Source: a candidate division LCP-89 bacterium (lineage in GTDB: Bacteria; Electryoneota; B3-LCP). From it: DNA of 64,000 nt. The position numbers and the translations under genes were made by a program. Where the stretch lies: assembly GCA_025774555.1 (NCBI GenBank), contig JALGVT010000002.1:62001-126000 (forward strand), written 5' to 3'. Every line of letters starts with the position of its first letter. Position 1 is the stretch's first letter. Under the pieces are notes generated by a model. That model saw nothing but the letters and a program-made list of their open reading frames with translations. It was not told the DNA's origin and searched no databases. Positions 8,271 through 17,478 of the stretch are shown here, one piece after another.

Positions 8271-10703
8271 CTATTTCATCAGCACCATCTTCCTCACCGC
8301 GCTGAAATCACCCGCTTCGATCCGGTAGAAGTATATGCCGGATGCTAAATGTGACGCGTCGAAGTTGATGGAATGGGAGCCGGGTAAATAGGGCACGGCA
8401 CGACGTGCTTCTACATTCCGCCCCGTTATATCAAACACATCCAGTCTAACTTTACTTGCAACCGGCAACTGGAAGCTGATAACGGTTGTGGGATTGAAAG
8501 GATTGGGGTAGGCAGTTACTTCTATCTTATCAGGAACAACAGCTTTACTATCATTCAAAGGTACATCGAGGTAATGGATCAGCTCTGCGACGCGCACTTT
8601 GCCGTATCCCCAGGTGTCGTTGTAGGTATCGCCTGTCCACTCGTCTTCAAGAGCGTAATCTTCGAGGTAATGCTCCACTTCAATGCGCTCGAGTTCAGGA
8701 TCCGCCTGCCAGACCAGCGCCGCAGCCGCAGCCACGTGCGGTCCTGCCGCAGACGTTCCGGAAAACTGCCGGTAACCTCCGTGAGTATAAGGGAAACCCC
8801 AGATTGAGCGGGCGCTGTACACGTCGTAGTTCCCCGGCGCGGCAATTGACAGGATACTCACTTCATCTATGCGCTTTCCCCTGCCGGAAAAGAGCGATAT
8901 TTCACCCGGTTGAATGCTGCCCGATCCGACGCCGATGTATTGTTCATACCCGCGGGTGCTATACGATCCCAGGACAAATGCCGAGTCAGCCGTAGCGGGC
9001 CAGGTGACGGTTTTATCGTTCGACCGGTAATCGATCCATTCTGCGCCGCCTTCCCAGGAAGAAGCATCGTCGCTGATACCTCCATTCAATTCAAAGTCAT
9101 CTCCGCCGGGATGATGCACCGTAAGCGTCCAGGTCCCGACGAGATCCTCGCCGCCCGTTCCATAAACGTAAAAGTCGTATTCCGCCGTGTTACGTGGAGA
9201 AACGCTGAAAAACGAAAATATCATCCAGTTCCCGAAGTACTGCGGAGCGCCGGTTGGAATCAAATCAATAGCATAGCCGTAAGGGTCTTCGATGCTGAAA
9301 CTTAACTGCACGGACGGTTCGCGCCAGAGAAACGTCGAGTACACTGCAGTCGGTCTCATGCCATTATATTCTTCAACACCGAACTGGATAGGAACGTCCG
9401 CGCCGGACGCTAATTGCAATTGGCAATGTTTGTAACCGCGGTTCAGGTTGCCTGAGGGAGCCACCTGCATCACTCCCAGCGCGGCTTCTGAATCCAATAA
9501 TAGTTCCTCATTGGTGGAACCATCCAGCGGTAGAAATACCCAACCGCCGAACTCATAAAGCAGGATGTTACAGCCCATTTCACGTACCCAGGGGAGGTAC
9601 TCAGCGAAGGAAGCGGCGCCGGAATAACCAACCAGCAGTTCAGCATCCGGGGCTAAGCCGCAAAATCGAGAACGTCCGGGTTCGCCGCCTGCCAGCACAC
9701 CGCAAACCGCCGTTCCATGTCCGTTGTAATCAGGCGTCGCCTCGATCAGATCGATACCGCGCAGGTGTGGCTCTTCGGGATCGTCCATAACCGCAAGTAT
9801 TTTACTCTCACCCAATTGGATAAGCTCTTCTCCTGGATCGAGAATATTATTTCCATTGACGTCATCGCAATGAAATAACAATTCTCCATAACAGGGATCG
9901 CTCTCGTTGTAACCATAATCGGATCCATAATTTCTCTCGCCATCATCGTTTTCGTCGTTGTAAAGCCAATCCCAATCAGGTTGATAGATGCCATCTGCAT
10001 TGGATACAGCCATTGAACCGCCAAAAGTGGCGGCTTCATCGTAAATCTCGCCATCCTGAAGTTCGAGCAGTTCACCATAAGACCCGCTGCCGTTGCCATC
10101 CAGATCGACGGCATCGACGCCGGGTGTGAATACGCCATCCTGATTAACGTCCAGCCAGTCGTAGCGATTCTCGGTTATTTTGAAAAAACTGGGGTGGAAA
10201 ACGTCAATTCCCGTATCGAAATCCGCTATTATCTGCCCTTCGCCTGTAATTGGAAAACCCGCAGGACCGTTCATGTTCCAGGCTTCGGTGGCGCCGACTT
10301 CAGGCGCGGACAGATCGAGGCAGGGAACGATTTTCGGATGCCAATCGCACGCTATCATTAAGATATCATCATGATTTGCCCAGCGATCTATCTCATCCCA
10401 ATTCATATTAGCAGCGAAGATCGAACCAGATCCGGAATAAATCCCATCCATTTTTTTCAGCCTTATACCTCGCGCTGCCCATTCATCAGGATTCGCAGGC
10501 GGAACAAAGCGCACCGTCACACCTATTTCGGTGGCAGCAGCGGCGAATCGCACGGATGCGGGCATACCGTCCGAAAGATGATTATGCAGCGACCGCAGCA
10601 GGCGAAGCGCAGGGGATAGTTTATTCTGAGACAGTTGTGGGGATGCTGTCACGGTAGGAACCGTTAAGGCAAGCAATACAAAGTAGAATATAATCCGGCG
10701 CAT
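8271..10703 (-). CDS. Secreted subtilisin-like (S8) protease with T9SS sorting tail
   Basis: 810 residues with a signal peptide (residues 1-20) and propeptide. The catalytic triad of family S8 is visible: Asp163 in DFDTGIDVFH, His329 in NGHGTAV, Ser651 in FSGTSAAGPHV. Between Asp and His is an unusually long insertion (about 170-325) with several Asp/Asn-rich loops (DVNQDG, DLDGNGSG, DENDDG, DVNGNN) that resemble calcium-binding loops. A beta-sandwich-like domain lies before Ser. The C-terminus (YPNPFNPTTVISFQLP ... DITGRNVE ... YRIEAGDFSAVRKMVLMK) is a T9SS type A tail, so the enzyme is expected at the cell surface or outside. The last 47 coding bases are identical to those of the decayed protease gene at 5593-5639. 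GGAG upstream of the ATG at 10703. Confidence 0.92.
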   Translation of the reverse strand: MRRIIFYFVLLALTVPTVTASPQLSQNKLSPALRLLRSLHNHLSDGMPASVRFAAAATEIGVTVRFVPPANPDEWAARGIRLKKMDGIYSGSGSIFAANMNWDEIDRWANHDDILMIACDWHPKIVPCLDLSAPEVGATEAWNMNGPAGFPITGEGQIIADFDTGIDVFHPSFFKITENRYDWLDVNQDGVFTPGVDAVDLDGNGSGSYGELLELQDGEIYDEAATFGGSMAVSNADGIYQPDWDWLYNDENDDGERNYGSDYGYNESDPCYGELLFHCDDVNGNNILDPGEELIQLGESKILAVMDDPEEPHLRGIDLIEATPDYNGHGTAVCGVLAGGEPGRSRFCGLAPDAELLVGYSGAASFAEYLPWVREMGCNILLYEFGGWVFLPLDGSTNEELLLDSEAALGVMQVAPSGNLNRGYKHCQLQLASGADVPIQFGVEEYNGMRPTAVYSTFLWREPSVQLSFSIEDPYGYAIDLIPTGAPQYFGNWMIFSFFSVSPRNTAEYDFYVYGTGGEDLVGTWTLTVHHPGGDDFELNGGISDDASSWEGGAEWIDYRSNDKTVTWPATADSAFVLGSYSTRGYEQYIGVGSGSIQPGEISLFSGRGKRIDEVSILSIAAPGNYDVYSARSIWGFPYTHGGYRQFSGTSAAGPHVAAAAALVWQADPELERIEVEHYLEDYALEDEWTGDTYNDTWGYGKVRVAELIHYLDVPLNDSKAVVPDKIEVTAYPNPFNPTTVISFQLPVASKVRLDVFDITGRNVEARRAVPYLPGSHSINFDASHLASGIYFYRIEAGDFSAVRKMVLMK

Positions 10704-10808
10704 TGCTCATCTCCTTATTTAATTACAAGAGGTCAGTTTATAGTATTATAATGAAAATCGGAGTAAGAGTAGCATTTTGAAATACACCGATTTTGAGTTG
10801 TATTATTA

Positions 10809-12407
10809 TCAACGAGACGAATCGCCACTGAGCCGCTTGAGCCAATGATCGAACTTCTGCTGAAAGAGGATGGAATTCTTCGTGCTCATGCCTCCGATGA
10901 TAACTTCGCGCTCGCCGTTACTGGTGTCTTTTATAACCAGCCACAAACGCCGCGGCGTCTGATAAAACGCCAGCATCAAACCGACCGTGGCAAAGAGGAA
11001 TCCCAGCCAGATTGCCCAGGAACCGGGCGATTTACGCACGACCAGGATGGTCATGTAAGAGCCGGTGGCTTGAAAACCGAATATATCGGCAGTCTGAAAC
11101 TGATAAGCAGCGTCTTCTGGAGCATGCACGAAAGGATTCTGCAGAAACGACCACTGGTGATATAACTCATCGCTCTCGCGCATCACGTTATACAGAACCG
11201 CCGGGTTACGAAGTTCCGCCGAAGCGCTCTTGGGTCCGGAGTCATCTATGCGAAAATCCGGCAAGAATTGAGCCAGCTCGACATGGCTGCCGTCGGGGAG
11301 TTGATAAGGAATTCCCGGAGCGATATAAACGGTATCTATTATGTCGTTATGGCTAAGATGGGAAATCACTACTTCTGCACTATCGATATACGCCGCAACT
11401 TGCGGGTTTTCAGTATCGAACGAGGTCTGGTAGAACCGGTAACCCTTATACCGCAAGGGAGTGTTGACTTCGATGCGAAACTGAGCAACTTCCTGGTTGT
11501 CTTCTATTACGGTGGCAGTGGTGACATAGTCCTTGATGTTACCCCGGTCCATTTCGATATCATACTGGTTACGCAACTGCGACTCGTGCCGTGTTAACGT
11601 TATCATTTCATTTTTTGGCGACATAGTTTCGAGGAGGTAATTCTCATCATCCTCACGTCCTATGATCTTACCGATGAACATATCATCCACCAGGACGTAC
11701 TGTCCCAATCCCAACGGATAATATTCGATGTTGAAGCTGTCAACGCGCACCTCGAAATCGAATCCCGGATCGCTTAGAGTATCGCCGGAATAGCCGCCAA
11801 CGGTAGTCGTAAAACCCGCCCAGGAAACAAATAAGCCGCCTGCCGCCAGAAAAAGCATACCGGCGTGCGATAATATCGGGCCGAGATAACCCAGAGTTCC
11901 CCGCGTGCCGGAAAGACGCCATTCGTCTCCAACCTGCTCCCTGCGAAACCGGAAAAAGCGGGGAAGCGAAGCCAGAATATCTTCCACCGACCGCGTGGTT
12001 TTAAACTTGGCTTTGATGCGCATCTGTTCGATTTTCCGGGCGTCGCGCATCGAATCGATTTTCATCGACTTGACAGCCGGCGGAAACTTCTCGACTATGC
12101 AGGTGAAAAGGGAAAGCGATAGCGTCAGAAGCAGAATCTGGTACCACCAGGAACGGAAGGGATCGTGCAGTTCGAGGAAGATGAGCAGGTTATAGAGAGT
12201 GTCGTTCCAGTCCAACTGCTGCCGCCAGAACTCCTGCCAGCCTGGAGTTCCCGATTCCACCGGATAGAGTTCGCCGAGAAAGAGGGACAACACGGACACC
12301 ACCGCCAGAATAATCAGCACGACTATGGCGAATTTCATCGAGCTGAGCTGATTCCATAGCTGGACCAGCAGTGAACTCGATTTTATCTTTTTCTCTTCAG
12401 AAGCCAT
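10809..12407 (-). CDS. resB: Cytochrome c biogenesis protein ResB/Ccs1
   Basis: 532 residues. Membrane segments near residues 24-45, 85-105 and 180-200, then a large periplasmic domain and a last segment near 455-480, the layout of ResB/Ccs1 in System II cytochrome c maturation, where it holds heme and apocytochrome with CcsA. Recognisable pieces are LSSMKFAIVVLIILAVVSVL, the segment LGYLGPILSHAGMLFLAAGG and NTPLRYKGYRFYQTSFD. No ccsA is in the window. Last gene of the block that starts with yicC; 56 bp after nadD. Confidence 0.9.
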   Translation of the reverse strand: MASEEKKIKSSSLLVQLWNQLSSMKFAIVVLIILAVVSVLSLFLGELYPVESGTPGWQEFWRQQLDWNDTLYNLLIFLELHDPFRSWWYQILLLTLSLSLFTCIVEKFPPAVKSMKIDSMRDARKIEQMRIKAKFKTTRSVEDILASLPRFFRFRREQVGDEWRLSGTRGTLGYLGPILSHAGMLFLAAGGLFVSWAGFTTTVGGYSGDTLSDPGFDFEVRVDSFNIEYYPLGLGQYVLVDDMFIGKIIGREDDENYLLETMSPKNEMITLTRHESQLRNQYDIEMDRGNIKDYVTTATVIEDNQEVAQFRIEVNTPLRYKGYRFYQTSFDTENPQVAAYIDSAEVVISHLSHNDIIDTVYIAPGIPYQLPDGSHVELAQFLPDFRIDDSGPKSASAELRNPAVLYNVMRESDELYHQWSFLQNPFVHAPEDAAYQFQTADIFGFQATGSYMTILVVRKSPGSWAIWLGFLFATVGLMLAFYQTPRRLWLVIKDTSNGEREVIIGGMSTKNSILFQQKFDHWLKRLSGDSSR

Positions 12408-12463
12408 TCAGTATATTCGCGCTTACTGGTTGATTTACTCTTTACTGGTGGTGATACGTGAAC

Positions 12464-13081
12464 TCATGATGATTCGCCGACGTCATATAATCCATTTTTC
12501 CTAATATACTCCTCAACCTGCGGTGGAACAACCTCTGACAGAGAGTATTCTCCATTGCGAATCTTAGTGGCGGCAATTTCGATTAAGGGAGTATTTAGAA
12601 TGGTAACCTTTTGGAGAAATCTCGCTTCAGCCTTTTCAGCGGGGAATCCCGAACGCGGCATCACCGCAACCTCCACGCTCTTTAATAGCTCATCCGGCTT
12701 ATGCCATTCAAGCATATCCAACAGGGAATCGGATCCCATCAGCCAGACAAGATGGCAGCGCTCTTCGGTGAAACCGTCCCGCCGCAGCTTCAGGATCGTT
12801 TCCAGAGTCGTTCCCGGGAGACCGTTCTCTTCAATCAAACAGAGTCTAAATCGCGGATCTAAGGGGAGGCACAATTCCACCATACGGCAGCGGTTGGAAT
12901 AGGGCGAAGTAACTTTATTGTGTTTGTGCGGCGGCTGCGGTGAAGGTAAAAATGCGACCTGATCCAGGGCTAATTCATCAGCAGCTCCGATAACTGCCCT
13001 GATATGCCCCCAATGCGGAGGATCGAAAGTGCCTCCGAACAGACCAATGCGCCCTTTAGCTTCTTTCAGCAGCCGTTCCAT
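12464..13081 (-). CDS. nadD: Nicotinate-nucleotide adenylyltransferase
   Basis: 205 residues. It transfers AMP from ATP to nicotinate mononucleotide in NAD synthesis. The nucleotidyl-transferase signature GGTFDPPHWGH is at residues 16-26, followed by the substrate loop FLPSPQPPHK, LVWLMGSDSLLDMLEWHK and a late AATKIRNGEYSLSEVVPPQVEEY that matches the ISATxIR segment of NadD. Length is normal. It follows bamD by 6 bp. Confidence 0.93.
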   Translation of the reverse strand: MERLLKEAKGRIGLFGGTFDPPHWGHIRAVIGAADELALDQVAFLPSPQPPHKHNKVTSPYSNRCRMVELCLPLDPRFRLCLIEENGLPGTTLETILKLRRDGFTEERCHLVWLMGSDSLLDMLEWHKPDELLKSVEVAVMPRSGFPAEKAEARFLQKVTILNTPLIEIAATKIRNGEYSLSEVVPPQVEEYIRKNGLYDVGESS

Positions 13082-13087
13082 CTGTGG

Positions 13088-14131
13088 TTACGGAGTTGAT
13101 TGAGCGTCAATTTCGGGCACAGATCGACCCGCTTTCAGCGAAAGCGTGTGACAGTCATCTATGCGCGCTTCGATCTTGCTGCGGTCATCCGGATTGAATT
13201 CATCGAGATACCTCTGATAAGCATCCGCCGCTTGCAAATATTTGCGCATTTCGAAATAAGAATCACCCTTCAGTTTATGCGCAGATGGCGCCCAGGGTGT
13301 ATCGGCAAACTGCTCGATGACCGTATCGAAGTAGATAACAGCGGAAGGGTATTTTTTCATCCGGTAATACAATTCGCCCGACTTGCAGGTCTTTTTTGCG
13401 AGACGAGATCTGGTTTTGCTGAGCGCTTCCCGAACCAACCAATCGCCTTCCACAACTGACGAATAAGGTATTTTAACCTGAATGTTGTGCGGCTGGTAAA
13501 TTCCAAAAGTGCTGACCCTGAGCAGCCACTGCCCGAAGTTGATACCGCGATGGGGATAAACCACTTTTGTCCTGTAAAGTGAGACGTCATCAACCTGAAC
13601 GCGGGGCGGTTTCCATATACCTAATGTGAATATCTGCCGCACAGTCTGCCAGGCTGTCGGCTTTACAGCCAGACGAACTTCGAGGTCTGTTTCCGGGAAC
13701 TCATCGAGGAAATCGTTGATCGCGGCTATCGTTCTTTCGGTATTCTTCTGATCCAGATTATATCCAGGCGATAAATAGAAGAAGCTCAGGATGATTTTCA
13801 GCCAGGCGTCATCGACCAGCGGGCTTTCAGGGAAATTCCTCACCAGCCTGCCGTATTCAGCTTCAGCGATGATGTATTCCTTCAGGATGAAATGACATTC
13901 AGCTAACAGAAATTGCGCACTGTCGATCAGTGTCGATCCCGAATGATTCAGGGTAAAAGTCGTCAGCAATTCAATCGCGTCGAGATACTTTTCGCGCTCG
14001 AAGGTGTCTTTGGATAAATCCCATAGCTCCTGCGCGCTTATCCCTTCATCGACTCGAATGTGTCCGCATCCGCTCAGGATGAATCCAATGCCAATTATTA
14101 TAAGCAGTTTGGTGTAGATTTCTTTCTTCAT
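13088..14131 (-). CDS. bamD: BamD-like outer-membrane assembly lipoprotein
   Basis: 347 residues. A lipoprotein signal with lipobox LSGC places the acylated cysteine at residue 22. TPR-like repeats follow (AQELWDLSKDTFEREKYLDA, then DSAQFLLAECHFILKEYIIA and EAEYGRLVRNFPESPLVDDA), as in BamD/YfiO, the helper of BamA in folding outer-membrane barrels. It is longer than typical BamD (about 240-280 aa): between the early and late TPR units an insertion at about 165-215 carries two related segments (FTLGIWKPPRVQV and FGIYQPHNIQV). Located between a small membrane protein and nadD in the same operon. Confidence 0.85.
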   Translation of the reverse strand: MKKEIYTKLLIIIGIGFILSGCGHIRVDEGISAQELWDLSKDTFEREKYLDAIELLTTFTLNHSGSTLIDSAQFLLAECHFILKEYIIAEAEYGRLVRNFPESPLVDDAWLKIILSFFYLSPGYNLDQKNTERTIAAINDFLDEFPETDLEVRLAVKPTAWQTVRQIFTLGIWKPPRVQVDDVSLYRTKVVYPHRGINFGQWLLRVSTFGIYQPHNIQVKIPYSSVVEGDWLVREALSKTRSRLAKKTCKSGELYYRMKKYPSAVIYFDTVIEQFADTPWAPSAHKLKGDSYFEMRKYLQAADAYQRYLDEFNPDDRSKIEARIDDCHTLSLKAGRSVPEIDAQSTP

Positions 14132-14152
14132 AACAGTATGAATTTCAATTTA

Positions 14153-14446
14153 TTATCTGCCCCGTTCAGTGAACAGGAGCAGTAGTATTCCGCCAACGAC
14201 ACCGGTGATAATCACCGGAATCGCCAGACGCGAGACAATTCCGCACTCTTTTGACGTTTGTGATATTGACGTGTCTGCCGGGGCAACACTAAGTGTGTCC
14301 AACAGATCAGATTCTTCCTCTGCAACCTCACCGATACTATTCCCCTGTTCCTCTTTTAATTCATCACCCATTGCAAAAGCAACGCATAGAAAAACCTGCG
14401 AGCAGATTATAATGATGAACGTAACTTTTAGTGTATGCATAATCAT
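14153..14446 (-). CDS. Small predicted membrane protein of unknown function
   Basis: 97 residues. I do not recognise a family. It has an N-terminal hydrophobic signal or anchor (about 7-25), an acidic Ser/Thr-rich middle (EEQGNSIGEVAEEESDLLDT) and a C-terminal membrane segment (LAIPVIITGVVGGILLLLF). The start ATG overlaps the lnt stop codon in TAATG, indicating translational coupling. Followed 21 bp later by bamD, so an envelope role is likely by context only. Confidence 0.65.
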   Translation of the reverse strand: MIMHTLKVTFIIIICSQVFLCVAFAMGDELKEEQGNSIGEVAEEESDLLDTLSVAPADTSISQTSKECGIVSRLAIPVIITGVVGGILLLLFTERGR

Positions 14447-15960
14447 TATTCAGCTCGAGATCGAAAGAGAGAGATCATTATCCCAGCAAGCGCGATGATG
14501 GATAGCAGCCAGGGGATAATTTCGCCGTAACTGACGTAGAAAGTCAGCTCTTCACCGCCCGATAACAGTTCTGCCGTCAACGTTCCGCTTCTATTCAGAG
14601 GAAGTTTATTGACAATTCTTCCTGACCGGTCAGCAGCCAGCGAAATGCCGGTGTTCGCTGAACGCAGTAATGGACAACGTGTGATGATGCACTGATACCT
14701 CGCCAGCGCCGCATGCTGATAGGGACCGGATGATTCACCGTACCAACCATCGTTAGTCAGATTGCACAGCACCCGCGCGCCTGCCAGCACAAAGCGTCGT
14801 GTTTCCTGACTGAAAACGGACTCAAAACAGATCTGAGCAGAGATACGAACGCTATCCCTGACTTCAAAGACACTGTACTCTTTCCCCGGAGTGAACTCCG
14901 CCTGCCCGAGGTTTAGTTCCCCGAGAGATGGGAACCATCGCTGAAACGGCACTCTCTCACCGAACGGAACCAGCCTTACCTTATCGTACCTTGAAGGAGA
15001 CGACCCGTCTGCAGGGAAGAAGAAAGCCGAATTAAATCGGTCGTGCCCTCTCGCTTCATCGGCGCTGTATTCGTAATGCGAGGCTCCTGTGAGGAGTGGC
15101 GCGTCAATATCTTTCGCGAGTTTTTTGATCCGCCAGCGATACTTCGCCTGGTAAGCGAGGAACACCGGCGCCGCTGTTTCGGGCCAAATCACCAGATCGA
15201 TCCCGCGGTCCTTTGCCGCCAGCATAGTCAGGTTTTCATATACAACTATGCTGCTGTCCGGATCCATCGACCATTTTTTCAGCGGATCGATATTCCCCTG
15301 CACAATGACGGCTTTAACAGGCGGTCCGGCTTCCGGCAGATGGTGCATCCGCCACGTTCCCCAGACCACTCCCGCCGCTAATATAATAACGATGGTAATG
15401 AATAGCCGGTTTCGCCTGATCAGATAGAAGAAAAGAGCGACATTCGCGGTAACAACCCAGGCGGACACGAACCTTATCCCGCCGATCTCCGCGATTTGCG
15501 CCGCGGGCAGAAACCCTATCTGAGACAGCCCCATTTCCAGCCAGGGGAAACCGATCTCCGGCGCGTTTTTCACGACTTCAAGTCCAACCCATACGGCGGG
15601 AAGCAACAGAGCCGCGTAATCACCCCACTTTCTCCAGAGGAACGCCCAGATCCCGCAGAACGCGCCCCAGTAAAGCGGCAGCACCAGCAACAGTCCGATA
15701 TAGCTGGCGACTGCGACAGGTACAGGCGCGCCTATGTTCATCGCAATCCAATAAAGGAGGATTGCATTGAACAGCAGACCACCCCACCATCCTCGGCGGA
15801 AGGCGGTGAAGAATGTCAATGATCTGGCGTGAAAGATCAAAGGAATCAGTGCGAACCAGGCGGCAAACCACAAATTCAACGGGGGGAAAGCCAGCGCGGC
15901 AAGTCCGCCGGAGAATAAAAATGGAATCCTACTGACAAAAGGACGCTTGGAAACCGGCAT
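14446..15960 (-). CDS. lnt: Apolipoprotein N-acyltransferase
   Basis: 504 residues. Adds the third acyl chain to the N-terminal cysteine of lipoproteins at the inner membrane. Five to six membrane segments in the first 200 residues are followed by a nitrilase-type domain with the catalytic triad visible: Glu261 (LVIWPETAAP), Lys327 (RYDKVRLVPFGERVPF) and Cys378 (AQICFESVF). A final membrane segment is near the C-terminus. The start at 15960 is chosen because AAGGGA lies just before it and it follows the previous stop directly; an in-frame upstream start at 15996 would overlap that gene. Confidence 0.94.
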   Translation of the reverse strand: MPVSKRPFVSRIPFLFSGGLAALAFPPLNLWFAAWFALIPLIFHARSLTFFTAFRRGWWGGLLFNAILLYWIAMNIGAPVPVAVASYIGLLLVLPLYWGAFCGIWAFLWRKWGDYAALLLPAVWVGLEVVKNAPEIGFPWLEMGLSQIGFLPAAQIAEIGGIRFVSAWVVTANVALFFYLIRRNRLFITIVIILAAGVVWGTWRMHHLPEAGPPVKAVIVQGNIDPLKKWSMDPDSSIVVYENLTMLAAKDRGIDLVIWPETAAPVFLAYQAKYRWRIKKLAKDIDAPLLTGASHYEYSADEARGHDRFNSAFFFPADGSSPSRYDKVRLVPFGERVPFQRWFPSLGELNLGQAEFTPGKEYSVFEVRDSVRISAQICFESVFSQETRRFVLAGARVLCNLTNDGWYGESSGPYQHAALARYQCIITRCPLLRSANTGISLAADRSGRIVNKLPLNRSGTLTAELLSGGEELTFYVSYGEIIPWLLSIIALAGIMISLFRSRAE

Positions 15961-15961
15961 A

Positions 15962-16990
15962 TTATCCCTTGCGCGCCGCTTTATAAATAGCTTCAACGAC
16001 CTTCAGCACTTTGACCGCTTCTTCACCGGAAGAGATCGGCTGGCGACCGTGCTTCACGCATTCAATAAAATGAAGCAGTTCATACTGGAAGGATGATCGA
16101 TACAGCTCCCTTCTCGATACGGATTTATCCGGGGTGACATTCACGACGTTCCCGTGCATCTCCTTATCGATTCGAAGCGGATTTAAAACCGCCGCTCCCT
16201 GCGTGCCCCAGAAATGCGAATAAGCCTGCGTTTCCGGCGCAAGCAGCGACCAGGAGGCGTGCAGGGTAAGTGTCTTCCCGCCTTTAAGATGTAATTGGCA
16301 GGCAATGGTGTCTTCAACCTCCATCCCCAGCATATCGTTAAATTTATGTGCTATGACTTTCTCAGCTTCATAGCTATTCATAAGCCATAGAGACAAGTCC
16401 AGCATCTGTAGTCCTAAATCCATCAACACGCCGCCGCCTGATATACTTTTCTTGAAATGCCATTGTGCTCCAGACCAACGACCTTTCTTCTTCAGCCAGC
16501 CGCTCCTGACCATGAAGATATCTCCCAATTCACCGCCCTCGATGAAGTTCTTCAGGATCATCGAATCGGGGCGGAAACGGTGGTTCATCGCCACCATCAG
16601 GATTTTCCCGGCATTGTTGGCGGCATCAACCATCTTCTGTGCTTCAGCCACAGTCCTGGCGATAGGTCGTTCGACTAATACATGCTTGTCGGCGTTAAAA
16701 GCCGCTAACGCCAGCGCCAGATGCGAATTGGTCGGCGTCAGAATCAAGACAGCATCTATTTCGCTCTGCGTCAGAAGGCGGTGCGGATCCTGATAGAAAT
16801 TTGGGATGCCGAATTTCTGCGCGACAAGCCCCGCTTTGTTCACATCGAGATCGCAGATTGCTTCCACCTTTACATCGTGGAGCTTCTTTAAATTGGGCAG
16901 ATGCACCGCTTGCGCCATGGCGCTTGCGCCGAATATACCGAGACGAACGGCAATCTCTTCGCTTTTCTTCTGAGGCATATCAGAAACCAA
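15962..16990 (-). CDS. Gfo/Idh/MocA-family NAD(P)-dependent oxidoreductase
   Basis: 342 residues. N-terminal Rossmann fold (LGIFGASAMAQAVHLPNLKK), then AVLILTPTNSHLALALAAFN and KHVLVERPIARTVAEAQKMV, the hallmark E(K/R)P segment of this family, and a C-terminal alpha/beta substrate domain. Enzymes of this family oxidise or reduce sugars and related compounds; the substrate cannot be told from sequence. Probable start is TTG at 16990 with AGGA upstream; the ATG at 16978 is the alternative. Lies between ruvX and lnt. Confidence 0.9.
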   Translation of the reverse strand: MVSDMPQKKSEEIAVRLGIFGASAMAQAVHLPNLKKLHDVKVEAICDLDVNKAGLVAQKFGIPNFYQDPHRLLTQSEIDAVLILTPTNSHLALALAAFNADKHVLVERPIARTVAEAQKMVDAANNAGKILMVAMNHRFRPDSMILKNFIEGGELGDIFMVRSGWLKKKGRWSGAQWHFKKSISGGGVLMDLGLQMLDLSLWLMNSYEAEKVIAHKFNDMLGMEVEDTIACQLHLKGGKTLTLHASWSLLAPETQAYSHFWGTQGAAVLNPLRIDKEMHGNVVNVTPDKSVSRRELYRSSFQYELLHFIECVKHGRQPISSGEEAVKVLKVVEAIYKAARKG

Positions 16991-16995
16991 TATAT

Positions 16996-17445
16996 TTAAT
17001 CCTGATTTATCTCTTCTTCACCAAGGGGTGGCAGATATCCATCCAAATATTCCTGCAGGATAATCGCCGCGGCTGTACGGTCGAAATCGCCTTTTTCCGC
17101 TCGCCGCCCTCTCTGCCGCAACTTACCCGCCGCTTTGACACTGCTTAAAGCTTCATCTACAAGGCAGACGGTGTATCCTGCTGCGGTTAACCGCTCCTTC
17201 AGCTTCAGGATGTCATCTTTTAAAGTTCCCGGCTTATCACCCAGAGTGATCGGAAATCCGATAACTATTTCTGAGACAGATCTCTCTTCCAGGATAGGTC
17301 CGAGCTGTTTCAGCAGATCGTTCAGACCTTGAATGACCAGCGTAGTAATGCCAAATGCGATAGATATACCCGCCTGGCAGCCGGCAATTCCAACCCTCTT
17401 TCTGCCGTAATCAATCGCAATAATGCCTTTTGCGGCTTTATCCAT
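16996..17445 (-). CDS. ruvX: RuvX/YqgF Holliday junction resolvase-like protein
   Basis: About 149 residues. RNase H-like fold with the first acidic residue in IAIDYGRKRVGIAG, the SEIVIGFP strand and the late VDEALSSVKA and KGDFDRTAAAIILQEYL segments typical of YqgF, which is linked to 16S rRNA maturation and proposed junction resolution. The ATG at 17445 is preferred over an in-frame TTG at 17454. Sits after relA/spoT and 5 bp before the oxidoreductase gene. Confidence 0.9.
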   Translation of the reverse strand: MDKAAKGIIAIDYGRKRVGIAGCQAGISIAFGITTLVIQGLNDLLKQLGPILEERSVSEIVIGFPITLGDKPGTLKDDILKLKERLTAAGYTVCLVDEALSSVKAAGKLRQRGRRAEKGDFDRTAAAIILQEYLDGYLPPLGEEEINQD

Positions 17446-17478
17446 TGAATTCAATATTTACAAGCTGAAACCGTTAGA

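Noticed and set aside
8910-9305. Plus-strand frame within the subtilase gene
   Set aside because: Shadow frame of a clearly coding region; many similar ones were omitted for the same reason.
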